Shown: in pieces, positions 54,571 to 62,971 of the stretch
Position numbering within the stretch: the first letter of the stretch is position 1
How the letters are laid out: every line of letters begins with the position of its first letter
Source of the DNA: Lichenibacterium minor
Lineage (GTDB): Bacteria; Pseudomonadota; Alphaproteobacteria; Rhizobiales; Beijerinckiaceae
Direction: 5' to 3'
Assembly (NCBI RefSeq): GCF_004137685.1
Contig: NZ_QYBB01000001.1
Coordinates: 62,001 to 126,000, forward strand
Length of the DNA: 64,000 nucleotides
The notes under the pieces: model-generated
The model's input: only the letters and a program-made list of their open reading frames with translations
Told to the model about the DNA's origin: nothing
Databases searched by the model: none
Translations under genes and position numbers: made by a program

Positions 54571-55893
54571 TCAGACCCGCGAAGCGCGCTTCGCCGGCAT
54601 GTCGAGCGCCGCGCGAGCCGCGGTCGAGCGGGCCACGCCGCGCGACGCCGCGACGGCGGCGAGGCTGACCAGGCAGGCGAAGCCCAGCCACAGGGCCGGC
54701 ATGGCGGTGTTGCCGGTGCTGTGGATGATGTAGTCCGACACGAGGGGCGTGACGCCGCCGAACACCGCCGTGGCGAGGCTGTAGGCCAGCGAGAAGCCGG
54801 CCGTGCGGACATGCGGCGGGACGATCTCCGACAGGTACGGGATCATGGACCCGTTATAGAGGCCGAAATAGGCCGACAGCATCAGCTCTGCCGTCAGCAG
54901 CTTGCCGAAGGTCGGGCCATCGGCCAGCCAGGCCATGATGGGATAGGCGGTGATGATCGCCAGGATCGGGACGACCGTGAGCAGCGGCAGCCGCCCGAAG
55001 CGGTCCGACAGGCTGCCGCCGATCGGCAGCCAGATCAGGTTCGACAGCCCGACGCAGACGGTGACGATCAGCACGTCGCTGCTGGCGAGGTGCAGGGCCT
55101 GGGTTCCGAAGGTCGGCGTGTAAATGGTGACGAAGTAGAACAGCGTCGTCGTGGTGGCGACGAGGCCCATCCCGACCAGCACCACGGCCCAGTTGGCGGT
55201 CAGCAGGAGCATGACTTCGCTGGTGCGCCGCGCCTTGTGCATGCGCTTGAAGTCGTCGGTCTCCTCCAGCGAGCCTCGCAGCCAGAAGATCAGCGGGATG
55301 ATGGCGCAGCCGATGAGCACCGGCACGCGCCAGCCCCAGGCCTTCATGTCGGCCGGGGCGAGGATCGCCGTCAGCACGGCGCCGAGCAGGGCCGCGAACA
55401 CGACGGCCACCTGTTGGCTGCCGCTCTGCCACGACGTGTAGAAGCCCTTGCGCCCGGGGGTGGCGATCTCGGACAGGTAGATGGACACGCCGCCGAGTTC
55501 GGCCCCGGCCGAGAAGCCCTGCAGCAGGCGCCCCAGCACGATGAGGATCGGCGCCGCGATGCCGATCGCGGCGTAGCCAGGGGTGAGGCCCAGCGTCAGC
55601 GTGCCGACCGCCATCAGGCCCAGCGTCACGATCAGGCCCTGCCGCCGGCCCACGCGGTCGATGTAGGACCCGAGGATGACGGCGCCGAGCGGACGCATGA
55701 GGAAGCTGATCGCGAAGGCGGCGAAAGACTTCGCCGTGGCGGCGAACTCGTTGTCGGACGGAAAGAACGCCTGCCCGATCGAGGCGGCATAAACGCCGTA
55801 GACGAAGAAGTCGTATTGTTCGAGGAAGTTGCCGGTGGCGACGCGGAACACGTTGCCGATGCGCCGTTTCCGGTCTTCGCGCGTCAGGCTCAT
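54571..55893 (-). CDS. MFS transporter, metabolite:H+ symporter (citrate/tricarboxylate-like)
   Basis: 440 aa, 12 membrane helices, MHS family. N-terminal NFLEQYDFFVYGVYA, loop 2-3 motif GSYIDRVGRRQGL, and LSDRFGRLPLL mark the family; members carry citrate, tricarballylate, alpha-ketoglutarate or betaine with protons. The NFLEQYDFF entry is typical of citrate/tricarballylate symporters. Starts at 55893 with GGAGG nearby. A perfect palindrome 112 nt upstream may be its operator. Substrate inferred only by family. Confidence 0.88.
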   Translation of the reverse strand: MSLTREDRKRRIGNVFRVATGNFLEQYDFFVYGVYAASIGQAFFPSDNEFAATAKSFAAFAISFLMRPLGAVILGSYIDRVGRRQGLIVTLGLMAVGTLTLGLTPGYAAIGIAAPILIVLGRLLQGFSAGAELGGVSIYLSEIATPGRKGFYTSWQSGSQQVAVVFAALLGAVLTAILAPADMKAWGWRVPVLIGCAIIPLIFWLRGSLEETDDFKRMHKARRTSEVMLLLTANWAVVLVGMGLVATTTTLFYFVTIYTPTFGTQALHLASSDVLIVTVCVGLSNLIWLPIGGSLSDRFGRLPLLTVVPILAIITAYPIMAWLADGPTFGKLLTAELMLSAYFGLYNGSMIPYLSEIVPPHVRTAGFSLAYSLATAVFGGVTPLVSDYIIHSTGNTAMPALWLGFACLVSLAAVAASRGVARSTAARAALDMPAKRASRV

Positions 55894-56403
55894 CGTTGAA
55901 CTCCTCCCTCCGAGAGCCGATTGCCGGACTCTTCTTCTTCGGCCAGTCGCGGAATGCGGGAGCGGATCCCCGCGGACGTTCCCTGGGGGAAACCCCGAAT
56001 CCCGCCAAAGGAGAACCCTTTGGAAACCTTTGTTCATTGAGACGGCAACGGCGGGCACGTCAAGGGTGCGTCCGCGCGGACCCACAGCGGCCGGGCCGGG
56101 ATCGGTGTTCGCCCCCGGTCCCGCCTCCCGAGCAGGGCGCGGGGCGCCCGTATCGTCGTTCGACGGGTCCAGGGCGAGGACGGGGGAGAATCGGGCCCGT
56201 TCAGGCCGCCGTCGGTGTCGGGTACGACCGCGTGGGCCGATCCAAGACGGTGTGCCGGGGACCGCCCTCCCCATTCCACCGCAGGCCGCTCCAATCTCGG
56301 CAGTCGTCACGCGCCGGTTTCGACGTTAAGAGGACGGCCAGCCGCCGACCCGCGCGTGCAGCCCCGCGCGGGGACCGCCGCGGTCGCCACAGGATGAGCC
56401 GTC
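55894..56403. other. 510-nt intergenic region
   Basis: Divergent gap between the MHS transporter and aas. It contains a perfect palindrome at 56005-56023. No gene, RNA or promoter is confidently recognised in the remainder. Confidence 0.55.
56005..56023. promoter_or_regulatory. Perfect palindrome, possible operator of the MHS transporter
   Basis: CCAAAGG (56005-56011) and CCTTTGG (56017-56023) with a 5-nt centre. It is about 112 nt upstream of the transporter start in a locally less GC-rich stretch. Binding protein unknown. Confidence 0.4.
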
Positions 56404-59400
56404 ATGTTCCGATCGCTGATGACGTCGAGACGCTTCGCGCCGCTGTTCTGGTGCCAGTTCTTCTCGGCCTTCAACGACAACGTCCTCAAGAACGCCCTGG
56501 TGTTCCTCATCCTGTTCAAGGTCGGCGCTTCCCCGGCCACCGCCGCCATGCTGGTGACGGTGGCGGGCGCGCTGTTCGTGGCGCCCCCGCTCATCCTGTC
56601 GGGCCTCGGCGGCCAGTGGGCGGACCGCTACGACAAGGCCTGGGTGGCGCAGAAGCTGAAGCTGTTCGAGATCGCGGCGGCGCTGTTCTCGGTGCTGGGC
56701 TTCGTGCTGGTGTCGCTGCCGCTGCTGTTCACCGCGCTCGTGCTGTTCTCCACCGTCGCGGCGCTGTTCAGCCCGGTGAAATACGGCATGCTGCCCGACC
56801 AGCTCCGGCCCGAGGAACTGCCGACCGGCAACGCCCTGGTGGAAGGCGGCACCTTCATCGCCATCCTGCTCGGCACCATCGCGGGCGGCTGGGCGGCGGC
56901 CGACGGCAACGCGCTGACCTACGGCCTCGTCGTGTCCGTGTTCGCGCTGCTGTGCTGGGGCTCGGCGCTGCTCATCCCCGCCACGAACGAGGGCGACCAC
57001 GACCTCGCCGTCGACGCCAACATCTTCCGCTCCACCGGCCAGCTCGTCACGCACCTCCACGCCGACCGGCGCCTGTGGTCCTGCGGGCTCTTCGTCAGCT
57101 GGTTCTGGCTGACGGGCGCGGTGGCGCTGACGCTGCTGCCCATCCTGGTCAAGGCGGATTTCCACGGCAGCGAGGGCTCCACCACGGCGGCGCTGGCGAT
57201 CTTCTCCGTCGGCATCGCGGTGGGCTCAGGCCTCGCGTCCTGGCTGTCGGCGGGGCGCGTCATCCTGCTGCCCACCGCCGTCGCGTCCGTGCTGCTCGGG
57301 CTGTTCTCGCTCGATCTCGGGTGGGGCGCGGGGCACTTCTTCGCCGACCGGACGCTCGGCGCCGGGGACCTGCTGTCGCGCGCCGACGGCATCCACGCCG
57401 CGGTGGACCTGTTCATGATCGCCGTCTCGGGCGGCCTGTTCATCGTGCCGGTGTTCACCGCCGTGCAGGTTTGGAGCACGGCCGAGGACCGGGCGCGCAA
57501 CATCGGCGCCGTCAACATCCTGTCGGCCGGCTTCATGGTGGCGGGCGCGGTCGCCACCGCGGCCCTGCAGGCCGTGGGGCTCACCACCCCGCAGCTCTTC
57601 GCCGTGCTGGGCGTGGCGAACCTGGTCGCGGCCTGGTGGATCTTCCGCACCCTGCCGACCAGCGGCTTCCGCGACCTCCTGTCGATGATCCTGCGCTGCT
57701 TCTACCGCATGGACGTCACGGGCCTGGAGAACTTCGCCAAGGCGGGGCCGAACCCCATCATCGCCCTCAACCACGTCAGCCTGCTCGACGCGGGCCTGGC
57801 GCTGTCGCTGCTCGACGAGGAGCCGGTCTTCGCCATCGACGCCACCATCGCCACGCGGTGGTGGGTGAAGCCCTTCCTCAAGCTCACCAAGGCGCTGCCG
57901 ATCGACCCGTCGAAGCCCATGGCGACGCGCGCGCTGATCAACGCCGTCCGGGACGGCAGCACGCTGGTGATCTTCCCGGAAGGCCGCATCACCCGCACCG
58001 GCAGCCTCATGAAGGTGTACGACGGCGCGGGCCTCATCGCCGACAAGACCGGCGTGCCCGTGGTGCCGGTGCGCATCGACGGGCTGGAGCGCACCCCCTT
58101 CTCCTACCTGACGGTGTTCCAGACCCGGCCGCGCATGCTGCCGAAGGTCCACGCCACGGTGCTGGAGCCCCGCACCGTGCACGTCCCCGAGGGGCTGTTC
58201 GGCAAGAAGCGCCGGCAGGCGGCCGGGGCGGCCCTCTACGACGTCATGTCGGAAGCGGCGTTCCGCACCTCGGCCATCGACCGGACGATCGTTGAAGCCA
58301 CGCTGGCGGCCGGCGAGGAGCACGGCTGGAAGCGCGTCGCCCTGGAGGACCCGATCGCCGGCGCCCTCACCTACAAGCGCGTCGCGGTCGGGCTGCGCGT
58401 GCTCGGCGCCAAGCTGATGGCGCTCGCCCCCGAAGGTCGGGCGGTGGGCGTCATGCTGCCCACCGCCGCCGGCACCGCCGTGACGGTGCTGGCGCTGCAG
58501 TCGGCAGGGCGGGTGCCCGCCATGATCAACTTCACCGCCGGGGCCGCCAACGTCCGCGCCGCCTGCGCGGCAGCGGGGGTCGACACGGTGCTGACGTCGC
58601 GCGCCTTCGTGGAGAAGGCCAAGCTCGACAGGCTGGCCGCCGCGATGGCGGAGTTCGTGACGCTCGTCTACCTCGAGGACGTGCGCGCCACGATAACGGC
58701 GGCCGACAAGCTCCGCGGCCTGCTGGCCTATCGCGAACCGCTGGTCCGGCGCGGGCCGGGCGATCCGGCCGCGATCCTGTTCACGTCGGGCAGCGAGGGC
58801 GCCCCGAAGGGCGTGGTGGTGAGCCACCGCAACCTCCTCGCCAACGTGGCCCAGGTGGCGGCGCGCATCGACTTCGGCCGCGCCGACAAGATCTTCCAGG
58901 TGCTGCCGATGTTCCACGCCTTCGGGCTGATGGCGGGGCTCGTGCTGCCGCTGGTGTCGGGCGTGCCGGTGTACCTGTACCCGTCGCCGCTGCACTACAG
59001 GATCGTGCCGGAGCTGGTCTACGCCAACAATTGCACGGCGATCTTCGGCACCGACACCTTCCTGGCCGGCTATGCGCGCTCCTCCAACGCCTACGACTTC
59101 CGCTCGCTGCGGCTCGTCGTGGCGGGCGCCGAGGCGGTGAAGGACGCGACCCGCAAGGTGTACCTGGAGAAGTTCGGGCTGCGCATCCTCGAAGGCTACG
59201 GCATCACCGAGACCGGCCCGGTGCTGGCCGTCAACACGCCCATGTTCAACCGCTTCGGCACGGTGGGCCGCCTCCTGCCCGATATCGAGCACCGCCTCCA
59301 GCCCGTCGACGGCGTCGAGGGCGGCGGGCGCCTGTCGGTGCGCGGGCCCAACGTCATGCTGGGCTACGTGCGGGGCGGCGACCTCGGCGCGCTCGAGCCG

Positions 59401-59817
59401 CCGCCGGGCGGCTGGCACGACACGGGCGACATCGTGGACATCGACGCGGAAGGCTTCGTGTCGATCAAGGGCCGCGCCAAGCGTTTCGCCAAGATCGCCG
59501 GCGAGATGGTGTCGCTGGCGGCGCTGGAAGCGGTCGCGGCCGACCTGTGGCCCGACAGCGGCACCGCCGCGACGACCCTGCCCGACCCCCGCAAGGGCGA
59601 GCGCATCGTGCTGGTGACGGAGAAGCGAGACGCGACGCGCCAGGCCTTCGCGTCCTACGCCCGCGACCGCGGCGTGGCCGACGTCGCCATGCCGTCCGAG
59701 GTGGTGGTGGTCGAGGCCCTGCCGCTGCTCGGCTCCGGCAAGCTCGACCACCCGGCCGTGGGCCGCCTGGTGCGGGAGCGCGCCGAAGCCAAGCGGCCGG
59801 AGCCCGCCGTGGGGTGA
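56404..59817 (+). CDS. aas: Trifunctional LplT-PlsC-acyl-ACP synthetase (Aas-type)
   Basis: 1,137 aa fusion. Residues about 1-415: MFS-type lysophospholipid flippase (LplT-like; FNDNVLKNALVFLILF). About 430-610: PlsC acyltransferase with HX4D (H457...D462 in NHVSLLD) and FPEGRITR. About 630-1,137: acyl-adenylating domain with FTSGSEGAPKGVVVSH near 790-805 and GYGITETGPVL. In enterobacteria these functions sit in separate LplT and Aas proteins; together they re-acylate lysophosphatidylethanolamine. Here flip, activation and acylation are in one chain. Inner-membrane. Confidence 0.93.
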   Translation: MFRSLMTSRRFAPLFWCQFFSAFNDNVLKNALVFLILFKVGASPATAAMLVTVAGALFVAPPLILSGLGGQWADRYDKAWVAQKLKLFEIAAALFSVLGFVLVSLPLLFTALVLFSTVAALFSPVKYGMLPDQLRPEELPTGNALVEGGTFIAILLGTIAGGWAAADGNALTYGLVVSVFALLCWGSALLIPATNEGDHDLAVDANIFRSTGQLVTHLHADRRLWSCGLFVSWFWLTGAVALTLLPILVKADFHGSEGSTTAALAIFSVGIAVGSGLASWLSAGRVILLPTAVASVLLGLFSLDLGWGAGHFFADRTLGAGDLLSRADGIHAAVDLFMIAVSGGLFIVPVFTAVQVWSTAEDRARNIGAVNILSAGFMVAGAVATAALQAVGLTTPQLFAVLGVANLVAAWWIFRTLPTSGFRDLLSMILRCFYRMDVTGLENFAKAGPNPIIALNHVSLLDAGLALSLLDEEPVFAIDATIATRWWVKPFLKLTKALPIDPSKPMATRALINAVRDGSTLVIFPEGRITRTGSLMKVYDGAGLIADKTGVPVVPVRIDGLERTPFSYLTVFQTRPRMLPKVHATVLEPRTVHVPEGLFGKKRRQAAGAALYDVMSEAAFRTSAIDRTIVEATLAAGEEHGWKRVALEDPIAGALTYKRVAVGLRVLGAKLMALAPEGRAVGVMLPTAAGTAVTVLALQSAGRVPAMINFTAGAANVRAACAAAGVDTVLTSRAFVEKAKLDRLAAAMAEFVTLVYLEDVRATITAADKLRGLLAYREPLVRRGPGDPAAILFTSGSEGAPKGVVVSHRNLLANVAQVAARIDFGRADKIFQVLPMFHAFGLMAGLVLPLVSGVPVYLYPSPLHYRIVPELVYANNCTAIFGTDTFLAGYARSSNAYDFRSLRLVVAGAEAVKDATRKVYLEKFGLRILEGYGITETGPVLAVNTPMFNRFGTVGRLLPDIEHRLQPVDGVEGGGRLSVRGPNVMLGYVRGGDLGALEPPPGGWHDTGDIVDIDAEGFVSIKGRAKRFAKIAGEMVSLAALEAVAADLWPDSGTAATTLPDPRKGERIVLVTEKRDATRQAFASYARDRGVADVAMPSEVVVVEALPLLGSGKLDHPAVGRLVRERAEAKRPEPAVG

Positions 59818-59905
59818 CGGGCCCGGGCGGTCGGCCGGCGTCGTCGCCTTCTGGCCGGGGCACCGGCCGGTTCCAGCGGCGCCGCGGTCCCCGACCGGGC
59901 GGGCG

Positions 59906-60565
59906 TCATTCCAGTTGCGGCGCTTTCTCGCCCGCCCGCACGGGGACGCGCAGCCGGTTCGCCGGCGGCGACAGGGGGCACACCCAGGCCGGCGAATAGG
60001 AGCAGGACGGGTTGTAGCTGAAGTTGAAGTCCAGCACCGCCCGCCCGGACCCGTCCGAGCCCAGGTCCGCGCCGAACTCCGAGCCCAGGTCCGCGCCTTT
60101 GATCGTGTCGAGCAGGTATCGGCCGCCGCCGTAGGTTTCGGCGCCCGCGGTGGCGTCGGCGAAGGGCAGGAACACGCCGCCCCCGTAGCCCGCCACCCAG
60201 AACAGCGTGAGTTCGGCGCCGAGCGCTTCGGCGAGCCCGCGCGTCCGTCCGAAAGGTTTCAGCGACAGCGCGCCGTCCCGCCCCGCCTCGGCGGCCACGG
60301 GCTCGGCCTCCAGCGGGTCGATGCCGACGTGGAAGCGCATCGCCGGGTCGTAGTCGAAGACCGGCAGCCCCGCGAAGCCGCGGCGCGCTTCGGGCTCCAG
60401 CGGGGACTGGGGATGGTCGCGGAACAGCCCGTCGCGCACCTCCCGCCACAGGGTCCACGCCCGGCGCGGGTCGGCTTCGGCCCGCACGGCGCTGTAGAGG
60501 TCGGACACGCGCCGCCGCCAGTCCCACAGCGCCGGGTATCCGCCCGCCGCGTCCCAATCCGCCAT
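59906..60565 (-). CDS. DUF1684 protein
   Basis: 219 aa soluble protein. Family features: WDWRRRVSDLYSAVRA, SPLEPEARRGFAGLPVFDYDPAMRF, and C-terminal YNPSCSYSPAWVCPLSPPANRLRVPVRAGE, the conserved DUF1684 end. The structure of the family is a beta-fold of unknown activity. Start ATG at 60565 matches the family length. It lies 29 nt after the Rrf2 regulator gene, suggesting co-transcription; the regulator may control it. Confidence 0.85.
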   Translation of the reverse strand: MADWDAAGGYPALWDWRRRVSDLYSAVRAEADPRRAWTLWREVRDGLFRDHPQSPLEPEARRGFAGLPVFDYDPAMRFHVGIDPLEAEPVAAEAGRDGALSLKPFGRTRGLAEALGAELTLFWVAGYGGGVFLPFADATAGAETYGGGRYLLDTIKGADLGSEFGADLGSDGSGRAVLDFNFSYNPSCSYSPAWVCPLSPPANRLRVPVRAGEKAPQLE

Positions 60566-60594
60566 CGCCGTCCCCTTCGCGCCACCCGGCGCGC

Positions 60595-61044
60595 TCAGAT
60601 GTGGTAGGTGTAATGCTCGATGACCGCCGCGGCGCGGCCCCGCATCTCCGCGATGGACGTGCCGTCGAGCAGCTTGGCCGACAGGTCGCGCACCTCGGTC
60701 ATCAGCAGCCGCACCGAGCAGCTTTCCACGTCGCCGCAATCGTCGCAGGGCCGGTAGCGCGTGCGGCTGGCGCAGCCGATCGGCGCCAGGGGGCCGTCGA
60801 GCGCCCGGATGGCGGCGCCCGCCATGATCTCGGACGGCGGGCGCGACAGGCGGTATCCGCCGTTCTTGCCCTTGCGCGCCACGACGAGGCCGGCGTTGCG
60901 CAGGTCGCCCAGGATGGCGTCGAGGAACTTCTTCGGGATGGCTTCCGCGGTGGCGATCTCCATGGACTGGGCCGTCGCGTCCGGCGGGAGGCCGGCGAGG
61001 TGCACCAGGGCCTTGAGGCCGTATTTGCCCTTGTTGGTCAGCAT
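60595..61044 (-). CDS. Rrf2-family transcriptional regulator
   Basis: 149 aa. N-terminal winged helix (KGKYGLKALVHLAGLPP, about 5-21) and recognition region; the wing holds ARKGKNGGYRLSRPPSEI (57-74). Cysteines C91, C100, C103 and C109 could bind an Fe-S cluster, although the spacing (x8, x2, x5) differs from IscR (x5, x5). Likely redox, iron or NO responsive. The ATG at 61044 gives the usual short N-terminus; an ATG eight codons upstream is possible. Confidence 0.88.
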   Translation of the reverse strand: MLTNKGKYGLKALVHLAGLPPDATAQSMEIATAEAIPKKFLDAILGDLRNAGLVVARKGKNGGYRLSRPPSEIMAGAAIRALDGPLAPIGCASRTRYRPCDDCGDVESCSVRLLMTEVRDLSAKLLDGTSIAEMRGRAAAVIEHYTYHI

Positions 61045-61177
61045 CGGGGTCCGCGGCGCGCGGCGCAACCCGCGCCGACGATGGGTCGCGCGCCATCGCC
61101 GCGCCGACGATCGTCCGGTTCATATAGAGATTCGCTGCGGCGCGCGGAAGCGCCGTCGCGCGGCCCGTCCGGCGCCC

Positions 61178-61390
61178 CTACCCCGCCGGGCCGACGTGTT
61201 CGCGGTCGAACCGCATCTGCTCGCGCCGCCCGCGCAGCACGATGGCCCGGCCCGGGAACGAAGCCGCGAAGGCGTGGGTGCTGGCGCGGCCGGACCGGTT
61301 CCAGCTCCAGGCGAAGCGCAGGGACTCCGGGTCGAGGCGCTCCGGGCAGCCGGCGCCGGGCCGGATCCAGCCCCGGCGGAGGGTCGCCAT
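61178..61390 (-). CDS. Small hypothetical protein coupled to emrB
   Basis: 70 aa basic protein whose ATG overlaps the emrB stop (ATGA). No membrane helix and no known domain; Arg- and Trp-containing (RFAWSWNRSGRASTHAFAA). The overlap and continued coding bias suggest that it is translated with the efflux genes, but short GC-rich frames can occur by chance. Function unknown. Confidence 0.5.
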   Translation of the reverse strand: MATLRRGWIRPGAGCPERLDPESLRFAWSWNRSGRASTHAFAASFPGRAIVLRGRREQMRFDREHVGPAG

Positions 61391-62967
61391 CAATGCGCCC
61401 CACCGCCGCCGCCGCCCGCCTTCGCCGGCCGGCTCATCAGCGGCGTGACGGCCGCCAGGGCGACGAACAGGACGGTGAGGGCCAGGAACACGTCGCCCAG
61501 CGACATCACCAGCGCCTGGCCGCGCACCGTCAGGGCGAGCGTCCTGGTCGCCGCCGCAGCCGCGCCCGACCCCATCCCGGCATAGGCCTGCGTCAGCGTC
61601 GACAGGGTGCGCTCCGCCGCCTCGTGGCCCCAGGCGACGCTCTCGTGCAGGCGCTGCAGGTGGAGGTCCCAGCGGTCGTTGATCAGCGTGTTGATGACGG
61701 CGAGGCCGACCGCGCCGCCGAGGTTGCGGGTGAGGTTGTAGAGGCCGGACGCGTTCTTCAGCCGCGACGGCGGCAGCGTGCCGAGCGCCACGTTGTTGAT
61801 CGGCACCATGGCGGTCATCAGCGAGAAGCCGCGCAGCATCTGCGGCACGAGCAGTTCCCCGAAGTCCCAGTCCTTGGTGATGCCGGACGCCATCCAGGTG
61901 CCGAGCGCGAAGCCGGAGAAGCCGAGCGCGATCAGCACGCGGGGGTCGACGCGGCGCATCAGCTTGCCGACGATGGGCGCGGCCACGAACATGCACAGGC
62001 CCGACACGAACATGGTTTCGCCGATCTGCAGCGAATCGTAGCCCCGCACCCGGGCGAGAAAGATCGGGTACACGTAGGTGAGGCCGTAGAGCCCGACCCC
62101 CATCACGAAGGAGAAGAGCGAGCCGAAGGCGAAGTTGCGGTTTTGGAACGCCGACAGGTCGACGATGGGCTGCTCCGCCGTGACGGCGCGCCAGAAGAAC
62201 AGCACCGCGCCCAGCACCGACACGATGGCGCAGATCAGGACCAGGTCTTCCGAGAACCAGTCCTTCTGCGGCCCCTCCTCCAGCACGTATTCCATGCCGC
62301 CGAGGAAGCCCGCCATGCCGGCGAGGCCCCACCAGTCGAAGCGCTCCAGCAGCGACAGGTCCGGCTCGTCGAAGTCGATGAGGAACCAGGCCATCAGCGA
62401 GACGACGATGCCGGGGCCGACGTTCACGAGGAACAGCCAGTGCCAGGAGAACAGGTCGGTGAGGTATCCGCCGACCGTCGGGCCGATCGTGGGGGCGAGC
62501 GTCGCCACGAGGCCGATCAGCGGCCCCACCACCGGCTGCTTTTCGCGCGGGAAGATCGTGTAGGAGGCGGCGAAGACGGTGGGGATCATGGCGCCGCCGA
62601 CGAAGCCCTGCAGGGCGCGGTACACGATCATCTGGTCGATCGTGGTGGCCGTCGAGCACAGGAAGCTCATGGCGGTGAAGCCCGCGCAGCTCGCGAAGAA
62701 CAGGTAGCGGGTCGAGAAGGCGCGCGACAGGATCCCGCTGAGCGGGATCATGATGACCTCGGCGATGAGGTAGCTGGTCTGCACCCAGGCGACCTCGTCG
62801 GAGGAGGCCGACAGGCCGGCCTGGATCTCGCTGAGGGACGCCGACACGATCTGGATGTCCAGGATCGCCATGAACATGCCGAACACCATCGCGATGAAGG
62901 TGATCAGCCGGCGCGTGTCGGTGGACGCGGCGGCCGGCGCGGCGGCGGGCAGGGCTGCGGCCGCCAT
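61390..62967 (-). CDS. MFS multidrug efflux pump, EmrB/QacA (DHA2) family
   Basis: 525 aa with 14 membrane helices of the DHA2 family. Typical blocks: FMAILDIQIVSASLSEIQAGL, WVQTSYLIAEVIMIPLSG, YRALQGFVGGAMIPT and GPTVGGYLTDLFSWHWLFLVN. Works with an HlyD-type adaptor (next gene) and an outer-membrane channel to export toxic compounds. The ATG at 62967 lies 5 nt after the adaptor stop. Substrate range unknown. Confidence 0.93.
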   Translation of the reverse strand: MAAAALPAAAPAAASTDTRRLITFIAMVFGMFMAILDIQIVSASLSEIQAGLSASSDEVAWVQTSYLIAEVIMIPLSGILSRAFSTRYLFFASCAGFTAMSFLCSTATTIDQMIVYRALQGFVGGAMIPTVFAASYTIFPREKQPVVGPLIGLVATLAPTIGPTVGGYLTDLFSWHWLFLVNVGPGIVVSLMAWFLIDFDEPDLSLLERFDWWGLAGMAGFLGGMEYVLEEGPQKDWFSEDLVLICAIVSVLGAVLFFWRAVTAEQPIVDLSAFQNRNFAFGSLFSFVMGVGLYGLTYVYPIFLARVRGYDSLQIGETMFVSGLCMFVAAPIVGKLMRRVDPRVLIALGFSGFALGTWMASGITKDWDFGELLVPQMLRGFSLMTAMVPINNVALGTLPPSRLKNASGLYNLTRNLGGAVGLAVINTLINDRWDLHLQRLHESVAWGHEAAERTLSTLTQAYAGMGSGAAAAATRTLALTVRGQALVMSLGDVFLALTVLFVALAAVTPLMSRPAKAGGGGGGAH

Positions 62968-62971
62968 GGCG

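Noticed and set aside
56322..56330. TTAA upstream of aas as a CtrA box
   Set aside because: A single TTAA with no partner at 7 nt spacing; insufficient.
57226..59751. 841-aa open frame on the minus strand across aas
   Set aside because: Antisense shadow of the Aas fusion; no recognisable motif.
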